This document shows, one piece after another, positions 1-6,013 of a stretch of 7,235 nt of DNA (positions are counted from its first letter, which is position 1; every line of letters begins with the position of its first letter). Origin of the DNA: VMEP01 sp964414265 (GTDB taxonomy: Bacteria; Patescibacteriota; Minisyncoccia; Phycocordibacterales; VMEP01). Where the stretch lies: the NCBI GenBank assembly GCA_964414265.1, contig CAYPVT010000037.1, positions 1 to 7,235 on the forward strand, written 5' to 3'. A model generated the notes under the pieces. That model searched no databases, was not told the origin of the DNA, and saw nothing but the letters and a program-made list of their open reading frames with translations. Position numbers and translations under genes: made by a program.

Positions 1-350
1 TTATTTTTTCAGCGTTTGCTGAAGAATGGGGTTTTATTGGAGTGTTACTTCTTTTCGCACTTTACGGTGTAGTTATTTGGAGAATTTTAGAAAACGCGAT
101 GCTTGGGGAATCTAACTTTGAAACACTTTTTTGTCTTGGTTTTTCAATATTTATAATGAGCCACCTTATTATAAATATTGGTATGAACATTGGATTACTT
201 CCAGTCACGGGAATAACCGTGCCGTTTATGAGTTATGGAGGTTCTCATTTACTTGCTGAATTTACCGGCTTAGGAATCATGATGGGAATGCGTCGTTACC
301 AGCGCGCAGTACATCGCGATGTTGTTAAAAACGAATTTCTGGGGATTTAG
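1..350 (+). CDS. rodA: Rod-shape-determining protein RodA (SEDS family), C-terminal part
   Basis: RodA is the membrane-embedded SEDS peptidoglycan glycosyltransferase that polymerises glycan strands from lipid II, working with a class B PBP in the elongation complex. Only the 3' part is present: the window opens inside the gene, the first whole codon is at 3, and the frame runs to TAG at 348-350. Visible hallmarks are the AEEWGFIG segment near the start, a hydrophobic helix (GVLLLFALYGVVIW), and the conserved NIGMNIGLLPVTGI followed by VPFMSYGGSHLL and a last helix ending in GMRRYQR. The PVTGI wording fits RodA better than FtsW, which usually has PTKGL at this place, but the FtsW/RodA/SpoVE members are close and the decisive N-terminal half is missing. 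The stop overlaps the stop of the convergent glycosyltransferase gene by four bases. Confidence 0.88.
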   Translation, partial: IFSAFAEEWGFIGVLLLFALYGVVIWRILENAMLGESNFETLFCLGFSIFIMSHLIINIGMNIGLLPVTGITVPFMSYGGSHLLAEFTGLGIMMGMRRYQRAVHRDVVKNEFLGI

Positions 351-1507
351 TTTTTTCCATAAACTGCGAGGGTTTTCTCTATCATTTTAGATAGAGAAAA
401 TTCTTTTAAAACTTTTTCATTTAAATTTAAAGCCATTTTATTTGCCTTTTCTTTGTCGCCCAAAAGTGATTCTATTGCAGTTGCGATTTTAAGAGGGGAG
501 CGTGGTTTAACAAGAATTCCAGTTACGTTGTTTTCAATCACTTCTGGAATCCCGCCAACGGCGGACGCAATCACAGGCACTTTGGCAAGCCCCGCCTCAA
601 GCAGAACATACCCCAGTGATTCTGTGATTGAGGTTAACGTAAAGATATCAAACCCAGATATTAAAGAAGAAGCATTTTCCTTAAAGCCAGGTAAAAAGAC
701 TGAATCTTTTAAGTTCAATTTTTCTACTAGGTTTAATAGATTTCCTTTTTCTGACCCATCGCCCAATGCTATAAAAATAAAATTAACCCCTTTCTTTTTT
801 AAGAGAGAGAGAGCTTCTAGTATAAAATTAACCCCCTTGTTTTTATTAAGCTCAGAGACTGTCCCAATAATAGTTGCGTTCTGTGGAATGTTTATTCCTA
901 TATATTCTTCTAATAAAACTCGGGCATCTTCTTTTTTTAATGGATTAGTCTGGGTGATGCTGTTTTTAATAATTGTAATTTTTCTACTAGTAAAAGGTAG
1001 TTTACTAGCGCCGATAGCTACTGCATTTGAAACAGCGATTGTTTTGTGTGAGAGCATTATCGTAAGCCAATGGAAGAAAGTAATAGCCGACTTCTCAACA
1101 AAAGAACGGTCCTCATTAAAGGCCCAGCCGTGTGCTGTAAAAACTATTTTTTTAATACCAACAATTCTTCCTGCAAGCGCTCCGATTCCTCCGCCTTTTG
1201 AACTATTAACATGGAGTATGTCGGGATGTTCTCTTTTTAGAATTTTTATTATTTTAAAAAATGAATTGATATCGTTTAGTGGTTTTATTTTACGACCAAG
1301 CTCTTCGACAACTATTGTCGGCATGTTTTTAGAGTTGAATTTTTCAACCAAAAGTCCGGGTGCCCCCGTTATTAGTGAAGTAGAAAATCTTTCGCTCTGG
1401 AGGTTGGTCGCAATATCATAAATATATTTCTGTGCGCCACCCCACGTTCCGAGTGTTATAAGGTAGCAGATCTTCGTTTTTATTCCATTATTTTTCTTGT
1501 CTTGCAT
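347..1507 (-). CDS. Glycosyltransferase family 4 (GT-B fold)
   Basis: A 386-residue protein with GT4 layout and length. It probably transfers a sugar from a nucleotide donor onto a growing lipid-linked or surface glycan at the cytoplasmic face. The N-terminal Rossmann half begins with a glycine-rich loop (GTWGGAQ, residues 20-26) after strand ICYLITL, and also contains VNSSKGG (100-106) and TAHGW (124-128). The C-terminal donor-binding half has GTVSELNKNKGV (215-226), ALGDGSE (247-253) and the E-x7-E signature ESLGYVLLE (E296, E304), followed by PVIASAVGGIPEVI. No transmembrane helix or signal peptide is seen. Start ATG 1505-1507 gives a normal N-terminus; no Shine-Dalgarno precedes it. It is divergent from the glycosylphosphotransferase gene across 26 bp, suggesting a shared glycan pathway. 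Donor and acceptor sugars cannot be read from the sequence. A 15-codon internal repeat lies at residues 224-244, and an inverted repeat lies in the last codons. Confidence 0.93.
   Translation of the reverse strand: MQDKKNNGIKTKICYLITLGTWGGAQKYIYDIATNLQSERFSTSLITGAPGLLVEKFNSKNMPTIVVEELGRKIKPLNDINSFFKIIKILKREHPDILHVNSSKGGGIGALAGRIVGIKKIVFTAHGWAFNEDRSFVEKSAITFFHWLTIMLSHKTIAVSNAVAIGASKLPFTSRKITIIKNSITQTNPLKKEDARVLLEEYIGINIPQNATIIGTVSELNKNKGVNFILEALSLLKKKGVNFIFIALGDGSEKGNLLNLVEKLNLKDSVFLPGFKENASSLISGFDIFTLTSITESLGYVLLEAGLAKVPVIASAVGGIPEVIENNVTGILVKPRSPLKIATAIESLLGDKEKANKMALNLNEKVLKEFSLSKMIEKTLAVYGKN
373..400 (+). terminator. Perfect 11-bp inverted repeat, possible rodA terminator inside the GT gene
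   Basis: TTTTCTCTATC (373-383) and GATAGAGAAAA (390-400) are exact reverse complements around a 6-nt loop (384-389). The pairing can extend outwards through two G·U pairs and G370-C403. It starts 23 nt after the rodA stop. Read on the + strand it is followed by a T-rich but interrupted tail (TTCTTTTAAAACTTTTT, 401-417). It therefore sits where a rodA terminator would be expected, although the bases are also coding sequence for the C-terminus of the convergent glycosyltransferase. The stem is AT-rich and the T-run broken, so termination would be modest. On the minus strand the hairpin is not followed by T's. The repeat is certain; its function is inferred. Confidence 0.4.
777..835 (-). repeat. 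14-nt direct repeat in the GT4 gene, with an (AG)6 run between copies
   Basis: ATAAAATTAACCCC occurs exactly at 777-790 and 822-835 (+ strand reading), 45 nt or 15 codons apart, so both copies encode the same peptide KGVNFI (residues 224-229 and 239-244). Between them lies an (AG)6 dinucleotide run at 802-813. Recombination or slippage between the 14-mers would remove exactly 15 codons in frame; slippage in the dinucleotide run would shift the frame. This region corresponds to the GT4 stretch after the KG motif, where other family members also have a helix followed by a strand, so part of the similarity may be structural coincidence. Confidence 0.6.
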
Positions 1508-1542
1508 TGTGTTTCTGGCGAATATAGTATTCTATGTATTAT
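1497..1542. promoter_or_regulatory. Divergent promoter region between GT4 and glycosylphosphotransferase genes
   Basis: Only 26 bp separate the two divergent starts, so both promoters must overlap here or lie inside the opposite gene. On the + strand TATAGT (1523-1528) is a good -10, with a weak TTGCAT (1502-1507) 15 bp upstream. A second -10-like TATTAT lies at 1537-1542. On the minus strand TACTAT (complement of 1524-1529) has TTGTCT (complement of 1546-1551) 16 bp away. No single pair is convincing. Predicted leaders would be very short in both directions. Confidence 0.3.
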
Positions 1543-2907
1543 TACAGACAAATGAGTATTATCAACAAAAGAGAGCCAATAATGCTTTTTTTGGGCGATA
1601 TCGCCCTCTTTTACGCTGCCTTATGGCTAGCTTACTTTTTACGTTTCTCTGAGATTCCAGGCGGTACTTTATTTAAACAACACTTATTAGCCTTTTCGTT
1701 GCTTTTTGTTTTTTGGATTGCTGTCTTCTTTATTCTTGGTTTGTATAATAAAAAGGTATTTTTCTTCCATGGGCGCCTCAAGGAGGTTCTTTTAAAAGCA
1801 CACCTAATTAACAGTATAATTTCTTTTATTTATTTTTACACAGTTCCTTTTTTTGGAATAAACCCAAAAACAACACTAGTTCTTTATCTAGTTATTTCTT
1901 TTGCTTTAATTCTTTTTTGGAGAGTCTCTCTATCCAATTTTATCTTTTTAAAGAAAAGGGAAAGCGTAATATTGGTTGGGGAAGGGGAGGAGATGAAAGA
2001 GCTCAAAAATGAAGTTAATAGTAACGATAGATATGGATTATTTTTCGATACGATCTTCGACTTAAATTCCACTTCAGCAGAAGAATTAAAAAATAGGCTT
2101 CTTCAGGCCGTAAACGAAAAAGGGATTTCAACTATTGTTATAGATTTTCGTAATATTAAATCTTCTCCAGCACTTGTTAGTTTGCATGACCTTACTCTTC
2201 ACAAAGTACGCTTTTTGGATATAAACGATGTTTATGAAGATGTTTTTGATCGCGTGCCGTTATTTCTTATTGGACATAACTGGTTTGCGGAGAATGTATC
2301 ATCTTATACCGAAAGTACTTATAATCTTTTAAAACGTTTGATGGATATTATTTTAGGGGTTGTTTTGGGGATTTTTACTCTTCTTATAACTCCGTTTGTA
2401 GCGCTTGCTATTAAACTGGATGACGGCGGAAAGGTATTCACAAAACAAGAAAGAGTCGGACAAAATAACCACCGTTTTTATGTATTTAAGTTTCGTACAC
2501 TTGAGAGAATAGAAGAAGGCGTTTGGCATAAAGAGAGTAAAAACAATCCAACTCGTGTTGGTAGAGTCTTAAGAGTAACAAGTATCGACGAGCTTCCACA
2601 GATTTTAAATATTTTAAAAGGTGAACTTTCGTTTATTGGGCCACGCTCTGATTTAGCGAGTCTTGAAGAAAGATTGCGCGAGTCACTTCCTTACTATTCC
2701 ATGCGTTATATAGTGAGACCAGGCATTTCTGGTTGGGCGCAGGTTAATCAGCAATATGCCCCTGGGCACATTAACCCACAGACAATTGATGAAAACAAAG
2801 TGAGGTTGGCTTACGATCTTTATTACGTAAAAAACCGATCCCTTATGTTAGACTTGGTTATTGCACTTAGGACAATACAAACACTTTTATCTCGAACAGG
2901 AAAATAA
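1534..2907 (+). CDS. Polyprenyl glycosylphosphotransferase (WbaP/WcaJ-like sugar transferase)
   Basis: This membrane enzyme probably starts lipid-linked glycan synthesis by moving a sugar-1-phosphate from a nucleotide sugar to undecaprenyl phosphate. The 457-residue chain has the full-length layout: four predicted N-terminal helices (about 17-37, 51-71, 91-109, 113-130), a cytoplasmic Rossmann-like domain beginning at SVILVGEGEE (about 144-153), the linker RVPLFLIGHNWF, and a C-terminal bacterial sugar transferase domain from about 266. That domain shows its re-entrant hydrophobic helix (KRLMDIILGVVLGIF), FTKQERVG, KFRT (319-322), the catalytic Asp-Glu in SIDELPQ (D352, E353), GPR (369-371) and RPGISGWAQVN. 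GPR is followed by Ser where Pro is usual. The sugar cannot be deduced. An in-frame ATG at 1552 (MSIINKREP) is an equally plausible start; neither has a Shine-Dalgarno. It is the first gene of a run with the epimerase 4 nt downstream. Confidence 0.93.
   Translation: MYYYRQMSIINKREPIMLFLGDIALFYAALWLAYFLRFSEIPGGTLFKQHLLAFSLLFVFWIAVFFILGLYNKKVFFFHGRLKEVLLKAHLINSIISFIYFYTVPFFGINPKTTLVLYLVISFALILFWRVSLSNFIFLKKRESVILVGEGEEMKELKNEVNSNDRYGLFFDTIFDLNSTSAEELKNRLLQAVNEKGISTIVIDFRNIKSSPALVSLHDLTLHKVRFLDINDVYEDVFDRVPLFLIGHNWFAENVSSYTESTYNLLKRLMDIILGVVLGIFTLLITPFVALAIKLDDGGKVFTKQERVGQNNHRFYVFKFRTLERIEEGVWHKESKNNPTRVGRVLRVTSIDELPQILNILKGELSFIGPRSDLASLEERLRESLPYYSMRYIVRPGISGWAQVNQQYAPGHINPQTIDENKVRLAYDLYYVKNRSLMLDLVIALRTIQTLLSRTGK
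1593..1606. repeat. 14-bp perfect palindrome near the 5' end of the glycosylphosphotransferase gene
   Basis: GGGCGATATCGCCC reads identically on both strands. It is GC-rich against AT-rich surroundings and lies about 60 bp into the coding sequence, encoding part of the LGDIAL segment at the start of the first membrane helix. It could be an operator or an mRNA hairpin, but roughly one 14-bp palindrome is not far from chance expectation in a window this size, and the LGD residues are typical of the family. Presence is certain; function is unsupported. Confidence 0.35.
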
Positions 2908-2911
2908 AAAA

Positions 2912-3961
2912 ATGAATAAACATACTATTTTTATACCAGGGGCTGCCGGATATGTCGGGGCGATGCTTTGTGACCAGTTTTCAAAAAGAGAGGATGTTGA
3001 TTTGATTATTGGTCTTGATAAAGAAAACAAACCAAAACTTCTTGATGGAAACGAGAAGGTTTTTTGGATTACTGCGAACACGAGCGATAACACTTGGCAA
3101 AAAGTAGTTTCAGAAAAAAATCCAGATATTGTAATAGATACGGCTTGGCAGATTAGGGAAATGTATGGCAAAAAGAAAAAGCAATGGAAATGGAACGTTG
3201 AAGGATCTGATGCTGTTTTTGATTTTGCTTTTAATGCACCATCCGTTAAAAAATTAATTTATTTTTCAACTGTTTCTTCATACGGCGCATTTAAAGATAA
3301 TTCCCTTGAACACTATTTTAAAGAAGAGGAACCATTTAGAGAGGGGGAGTATTTGTATGGGGTTGAGAAAAAGGTGGTTGAACTACACTTAAGAGAGAAG
3401 TTTGAGGTTGCAAAGAAGGCTGGTGGTCACGCGCCACAGGTTTTTATTGTTCGCCCGGCAGCGATAACTGGGCCAAGGGGGCGCGCCATGGAAGGACGTT
3501 TTGGTTTGCAGTCTGCGTTGAGTGGGAATCTTAAGGGTTCATTCATATACAAAATAGTCACTCTTTTAACAGCAGTTGTTCCGGCAACACCAAAATGGTG
3601 CCGACAGTTTATTCACGAAGATGACGTATCAGACATTGTTTCTTTGCTTTCATTTAACGACCTTGAGGGAGAATACGAAGTATTTAATATTTGCCCACCG
3701 GGACGTTCTGTTCTTTCTCATGATATGGCTAAGGCTGTAGGGAAAAACGTTGTGATTATTCCTCCGCTTATTGTTCGCATCGCTTTCTTTGTCTTGTGGC
3801 ATTTAAGTTTCGGCAAGATACCAACCTCTAAAGGTGGGTGGAAATTCTACTCTTATCCTGTTGTTGTAGATGGTACGAGATTATCTAATCGTTATGGTTT
3901 TAAATATAGTAGTGAGCCGCTTCAAGCTTTTGTTGAAAACAAAGGTAGATACGCTAAATAA
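2912..3961 (+). CDS. NAD(P)-dependent nucleotide-sugar epimerase/dehydratase (extended SDR)
   Basis: A 349-residue cytoplasmic enzyme of the extended short-chain dehydrogenase/reductase family, likely epimerising, dehydrating or reducing a nucleotide-linked sugar for the neighbouring glycan genes. The NAD(P)-binding loop is GAAGYVG (residues 10-16), matching GxxGxxG directly after the first strand. The fold continues with NPDIVIDTAW, WNVEGSD (the usual NVxGT-like helix), the active-site strand LIYFSTVSSYG (Ser/Thr at 119-123) and the catalytic YGVEK (Y149, K153). VRPAAITGPRG and QFIHEDDVSDIV (substrate and C-terminal region) are also typical. Length is normal. ATG 2912 is chosen because the glycine loop then begins about ten residues in; earlier in-frame starts (from 2861) would overlap the upstream gene and add an unrelated extension. 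A weak AGGA (2898-2901) lies 10 nt upstream. A hydrophobic stretch near residues 285-300 is unusual for a soluble SDR and may be peripheral. Substrate unknown. Confidence 0.88.
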   Translation: MNKHTIFIPGAAGYVGAMLCDQFSKREDVDLIIGLDKENKPKLLDGNEKVFWITANTSDNTWQKVVSEKNPDIVIDTAWQIREMYGKKKKQWKWNVEGSDAVFDFAFNAPSVKKLIYFSTVSSYGAFKDNSLEHYFKEEEPFREGEYLYGVEKKVVELHLREKFEVAKKAGGHAPQVFIVRPAAITGPRGRAMEGRFGLQSALSGNLKGSFIYKIVTLLTAVVPATPKWCRQFIHEDDVSDIVSLLSFNDLEGEYEVFNICPPGRSVLSHDMAKAVGKNVVIIPPLIVRIAFFVLWHLSFGKIPTSKGGWKFYSYPVVVDGTRLSNRYGFKYSSEPLQAFVENKGRYAK

Positions 3962-3973
3962 TTTTTTCGTTTA

Positions 3974-4513
3974 ATGAATCTTTTTATTTTTAATTTTCTA
4001 AATGGGTTTGCTGTTGGTTATCCAGCACTTGATTCAACTTTTGCCTTCATGGGGAATGGATTTCCTTATGTTGCGATAGTTATTCTCGGCTATTTTCTTT
4101 TAACCCATGAAGATAAAAAGAGAGGAGCTCAAGAAGTGTTGATGATGATTGGTGTCGCTTTCCTTGCTTGGTTTCTCGCCCATTACTTTAAAGGTGTTTT
4201 TGACACACAGAGACCATTTGTTGCTATTCCGGGAGTAACGGAGCTTTTCCCACAGGAGGCCGACGGCGCTTTTCCATCAGGACACGCAACTTTCTTTTCA
4301 GCACTTGCCATGATGATGTGGTTTTATCATCGCCGTATCGCACTTTCTTTAGGTGTGGTCGCAATTATTGTTGGCCTAGGACGGGTTATCTCGGGGGTTC
4401 ATTTTCCAGTCGATATTTTAGGAGGATATGTTTTAGGTTTTTTGATTTCAGTAATTTCGTATTTCGTGATTCAGTTGTTTTTAAAAAAGAGGGGAGAGAA
4501 AAGCGAAAACTAG
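3974..4513 (+). CDS. PAP2-family membrane phosphatase, probable undecaprenyl-diphosphate phosphatase
   Basis: A small (179 aa), strongly hydrophobic PAP2/phosphatidic acid phosphatase-type protein. It likely dephosphorylates a polyprenyl diphosphate at the outer face of the membrane, regenerating undecaprenyl phosphate for cell-wall and glycan synthesis. All three catalytic motifs are visible: K-x6-RP (K73, R80, P81 in KGVFDTQRP), PSGH (101-104) and R-x5-H-x3-D (R137, H143, D147 in RVISGVHFPVD). The Ser normally preceding the motif-3 Arg is Gly136, a tolerated variation. About five to six membrane helices are suggested, which is normal for PgpB/BcrC-like proteins. Start ATG 3974 follows the epimerase stop by 12 nt with no Shine-Dalgarno, so it is probably co-transcribed. 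Lipid A-type or phosphatidylglycerophosphate phosphatase activity is an alternative, but the phosphotransferase upstream favours carrier-lipid recycling. Confidence 0.88.
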   Translation: MNLFIFNFLNGFAVGYPALDSTFAFMGNGFPYVAIVILGYFLLTHEDKKRGAQEVLMMIGVAFLAWFLAHYFKGVFDTQRPFVAIPGVTELFPQEADGAFPSGHATFFSALAMMMWFYHRRIALSLGVVAIIVGLGRVISGVHFPVDILGGYVLGFLISVISYFVIQLFLKKRGEKSEN

Positions 4514-4562
4514 AAAAGCTATGTAGATGGTTGTCAAATGTTTCCCCGACAGCACTGTGGGC

Positions 4563-4590
4563 TTGAAAAGGCTATTAAAGTAGATATAAT
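4563..4590 (+). promoter_or_regulatory. secDF promoter, predicted to give a leaderless mRNA
   Basis: TTGAAA (4563-4568, 5/6 to consensus) and a perfect TATAAT (4585-4590) are separated by 16 bp. The expected transcription start, 6-8 nt beyond the -10, falls on 4597-4599, that is at the secD ATG (4598-4600). This makes the message leaderless or nearly so and decides the secD start, since the upstream in-frame ATG at 4538 lies before the promoter. A short imperfect hairpin (CCC 4545-4547, bulged G, ACA / TGTGGG 4556-4561) abuts the -35 box; it has no T-run, so it is not an intrinsic terminator for the PAP2 gene. Confidence 0.65.
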
Positions 4591-4597
4591 ACCGAGA

Positions 4598-6001
4598 ATG
4601 TTAAAAAGGAGATTAGTTGCAGTGCTTATCCTATTGGCCGGTTTTGCAATCGGCTATTTTGTCTATTCTTCTGAAGCAAGACTCACCGGAGGTCGCGAAT
4701 TGCCTTTGGCCTCATCTTTTTCAAAGTTCCCATTTAAGTTGGGGCTAGATCTTTCAGGAGGAACACACCTTGTTTATCAAGCCGACACATCCCTCCTTAA
4801 GCCGGAAGAAATTAAAGATGCCATGGATTCTCTTCGTGATGTCATAGAACGCAGAGTTAATGTTTTCGGTGTTGCTGAGCCAATTGTGCAAGTTGAATCA
4901 AAGGGAACCCAAAACGGCGACCAGAGATTAATTATCGAGCTCCCAGGAGTGACCGACACAAACAAAGCAATTTCAATGATTGGACAAACACCAACACTAG
5001 AATTTAAAACTGAGCGACCGGATGGAAAAGAAAAGGATGAAATTATAAAAGCATTTCAGGATTACGAAAAATCAAAAGAAACAGGAAATCTTGTTTTCAG
5101 CCCACTTCTATTTCAGGACCCAATGTATATTTCAACACCACTTACTGGTCGTTTTCTAGAAAGAGCTAGTTTACAGTTTGACCAGACGACAGGTGTCCCT
5201 AGCGTTTCTCTACAGTTTGATAAAGAAGGTTCAGAATTGTTTGCTCAGATTACAAAAGAAAATGTAAACAAAACAGTCGCGATTTATCTAGACAATCAGC
5301 CGATTTCAACCCCTGTTGTTCGTGAAGAAATTAAAGGAGGAAAAGCAGAAATCTCTGGTAACTTCACGGCGACAGAAGCAAAACAGCTTGTTGGTCGTTT
5401 GAACTCTGGCGCACTACCAATTCCAATTTCGCTTCTTTCAACAGAAACAATAAGCGCTCCTTTGGGACAAAAAGCATTAGCTGATGGGGTGAAGGCAGGC
5501 TTAATCGGTCTTCTCGCTGTCGCGATATTCCTACTAGCTTGGTATCGCTTGCCTGGATTTATCGCAATTTTAGCCCTTGGTGTTTATGTGGTCATAATGC
5601 TCGCTGCTTTCAAGCTTTTTGGTATAACTCTCACCGCAGCTGGTATCGCTGGTTTTATCCTTTCTGTCGGCATGGCGGTTGACGCGAACATTCTTATTGC
5701 CGAGAGAACCAAAGAAGAATTGCGTGCCGGCAAATCAATAAATGATGCTATTCGTGAAGGATTCATTCGCGCATGGTCTTCAATTCGCGATTCAAATATT
5801 TCAAGTATTATCACCGGTATCATGCTCTTTTGGTTTGGAACAAGTTTGATTCAAGGCTTCGCGCTTGTGTTTGTGCTTGGAGTCGTTGTCAGTATGTTTT
5901 CAGCAATCACTGTCACCCGTAGCTTCTTGATGGCTCTTGGAATTGAGAAGGGTGGAGCGTTTACTAGATTTATTTTCTCAAGTGGCGTTAGTAAAGGCTA
6001 A
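4598..6001 (+). CDS. secD: Protein translocase subunit SecD
   Basis: SecD pairs with SecF in the RND-type accessory complex that uses the proton motive force to pull exported proteins through SecYEG on the outer side of the membrane. The 467-residue protein has an N-terminal anchor helix (about 6-23), the conserved KLGLDLSGGTHLVYQ segment (GLDLSGG at 49-55), a large extracytoplasmic P1 domain to about residue 290, and then a membrane domain of several helices (about 300-455). That domain contains the signature ILSVGMAVDANILIAERTKEEL with D362 and N364. It is shorter than the 615-residue E. coli protein, mainly in P1, in keeping with compact SecD forms elsewhere. ATG 4598 is chosen over 4538 because it starts directly before the anchor helix (MLKRRLVAVLIL) and coincides with the predicted transcription start. 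secF follows after 12 nt. Confidence 0.95.
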   Translation: MLKRRLVAVLILLAGFAIGYFVYSSEARLTGGRELPLASSFSKFPFKLGLDLSGGTHLVYQADTSLLKPEEIKDAMDSLRDVIERRVNVFGVAEPIVQVESKGTQNGDQRLIIELPGVTDTNKAISMIGQTPTLEFKTERPDGKEKDEIIKAFQDYEKSKETGNLVFSPLLFQDPMYISTPLTGRFLERASLQFDQTTGVPSVSLQFDKEGSELFAQITKENVNKTVAIYLDNQPISTPVVREEIKGGKAEISGNFTATEAKQLVGRLNSGALPIPISLLSTETISAPLGQKALADGVKAGLIGLLAVAIFLLAWYRLPGFIAILALGVYVVIMLAAFKLFGITLTAAGIAGFILSVGMAVDANILIAERTKEELRAGKSINDAIREGFIRAWSSIRDSNISSIITGIMLFWFGTSLIQGFALVFVLGVVVSMFSAITVTRSFLMALGIEKGGAFTRFIFSSGVSKG

Positions 6002-6013
6002 TTTTTAAATATC

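Noticed and set aside
206..221. CACGG/CCGTG inverted repeat inside rodA.
   Set aside because: A 5-bp stem in coding sequence encoding conserved TGI residues; well within chance.
453..1421. A 322-codon open frame on the + strand opposite the glycosyltransferase gene.
   Set aside because: It lies wholly antisense to a gene with clear GT4 motifs, its translation shows no recognisable family, and it reads as a shadow frame.
2861..2911. In-frame start extending the SDR epimerase by 17 residues into the upstream gene.
   Set aside because: It would overlap the phosphotransferase by 47 bp and push the glycine loop away from the N-terminus; ATG 2912 gives a normal SDR start.
4545..4561. Imperfect hairpin after the PAP2 stop as an intrinsic terminator.
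   Set aside because: It has a bulge, a short stem and no T-run; it runs straight into the secD -35 box.
4318..4566. An 82-codon frame overlapping the PAP2 gene and the secD promoter region.
   Set aside because: Out-of-frame shadow rich in Phe, Arg and Ser with no recognisable features; PAP2 motifs are in the other frame.
4538..4597. Upstream in-frame ATG extending SecD by 20 residues (MFPRQHC...).
   Set aside because: It precedes the -35/-10 promoter, adds a non-hydrophobic unconserved tail before the anchor helix, and ATG 4598 matches the predicted transcription start.
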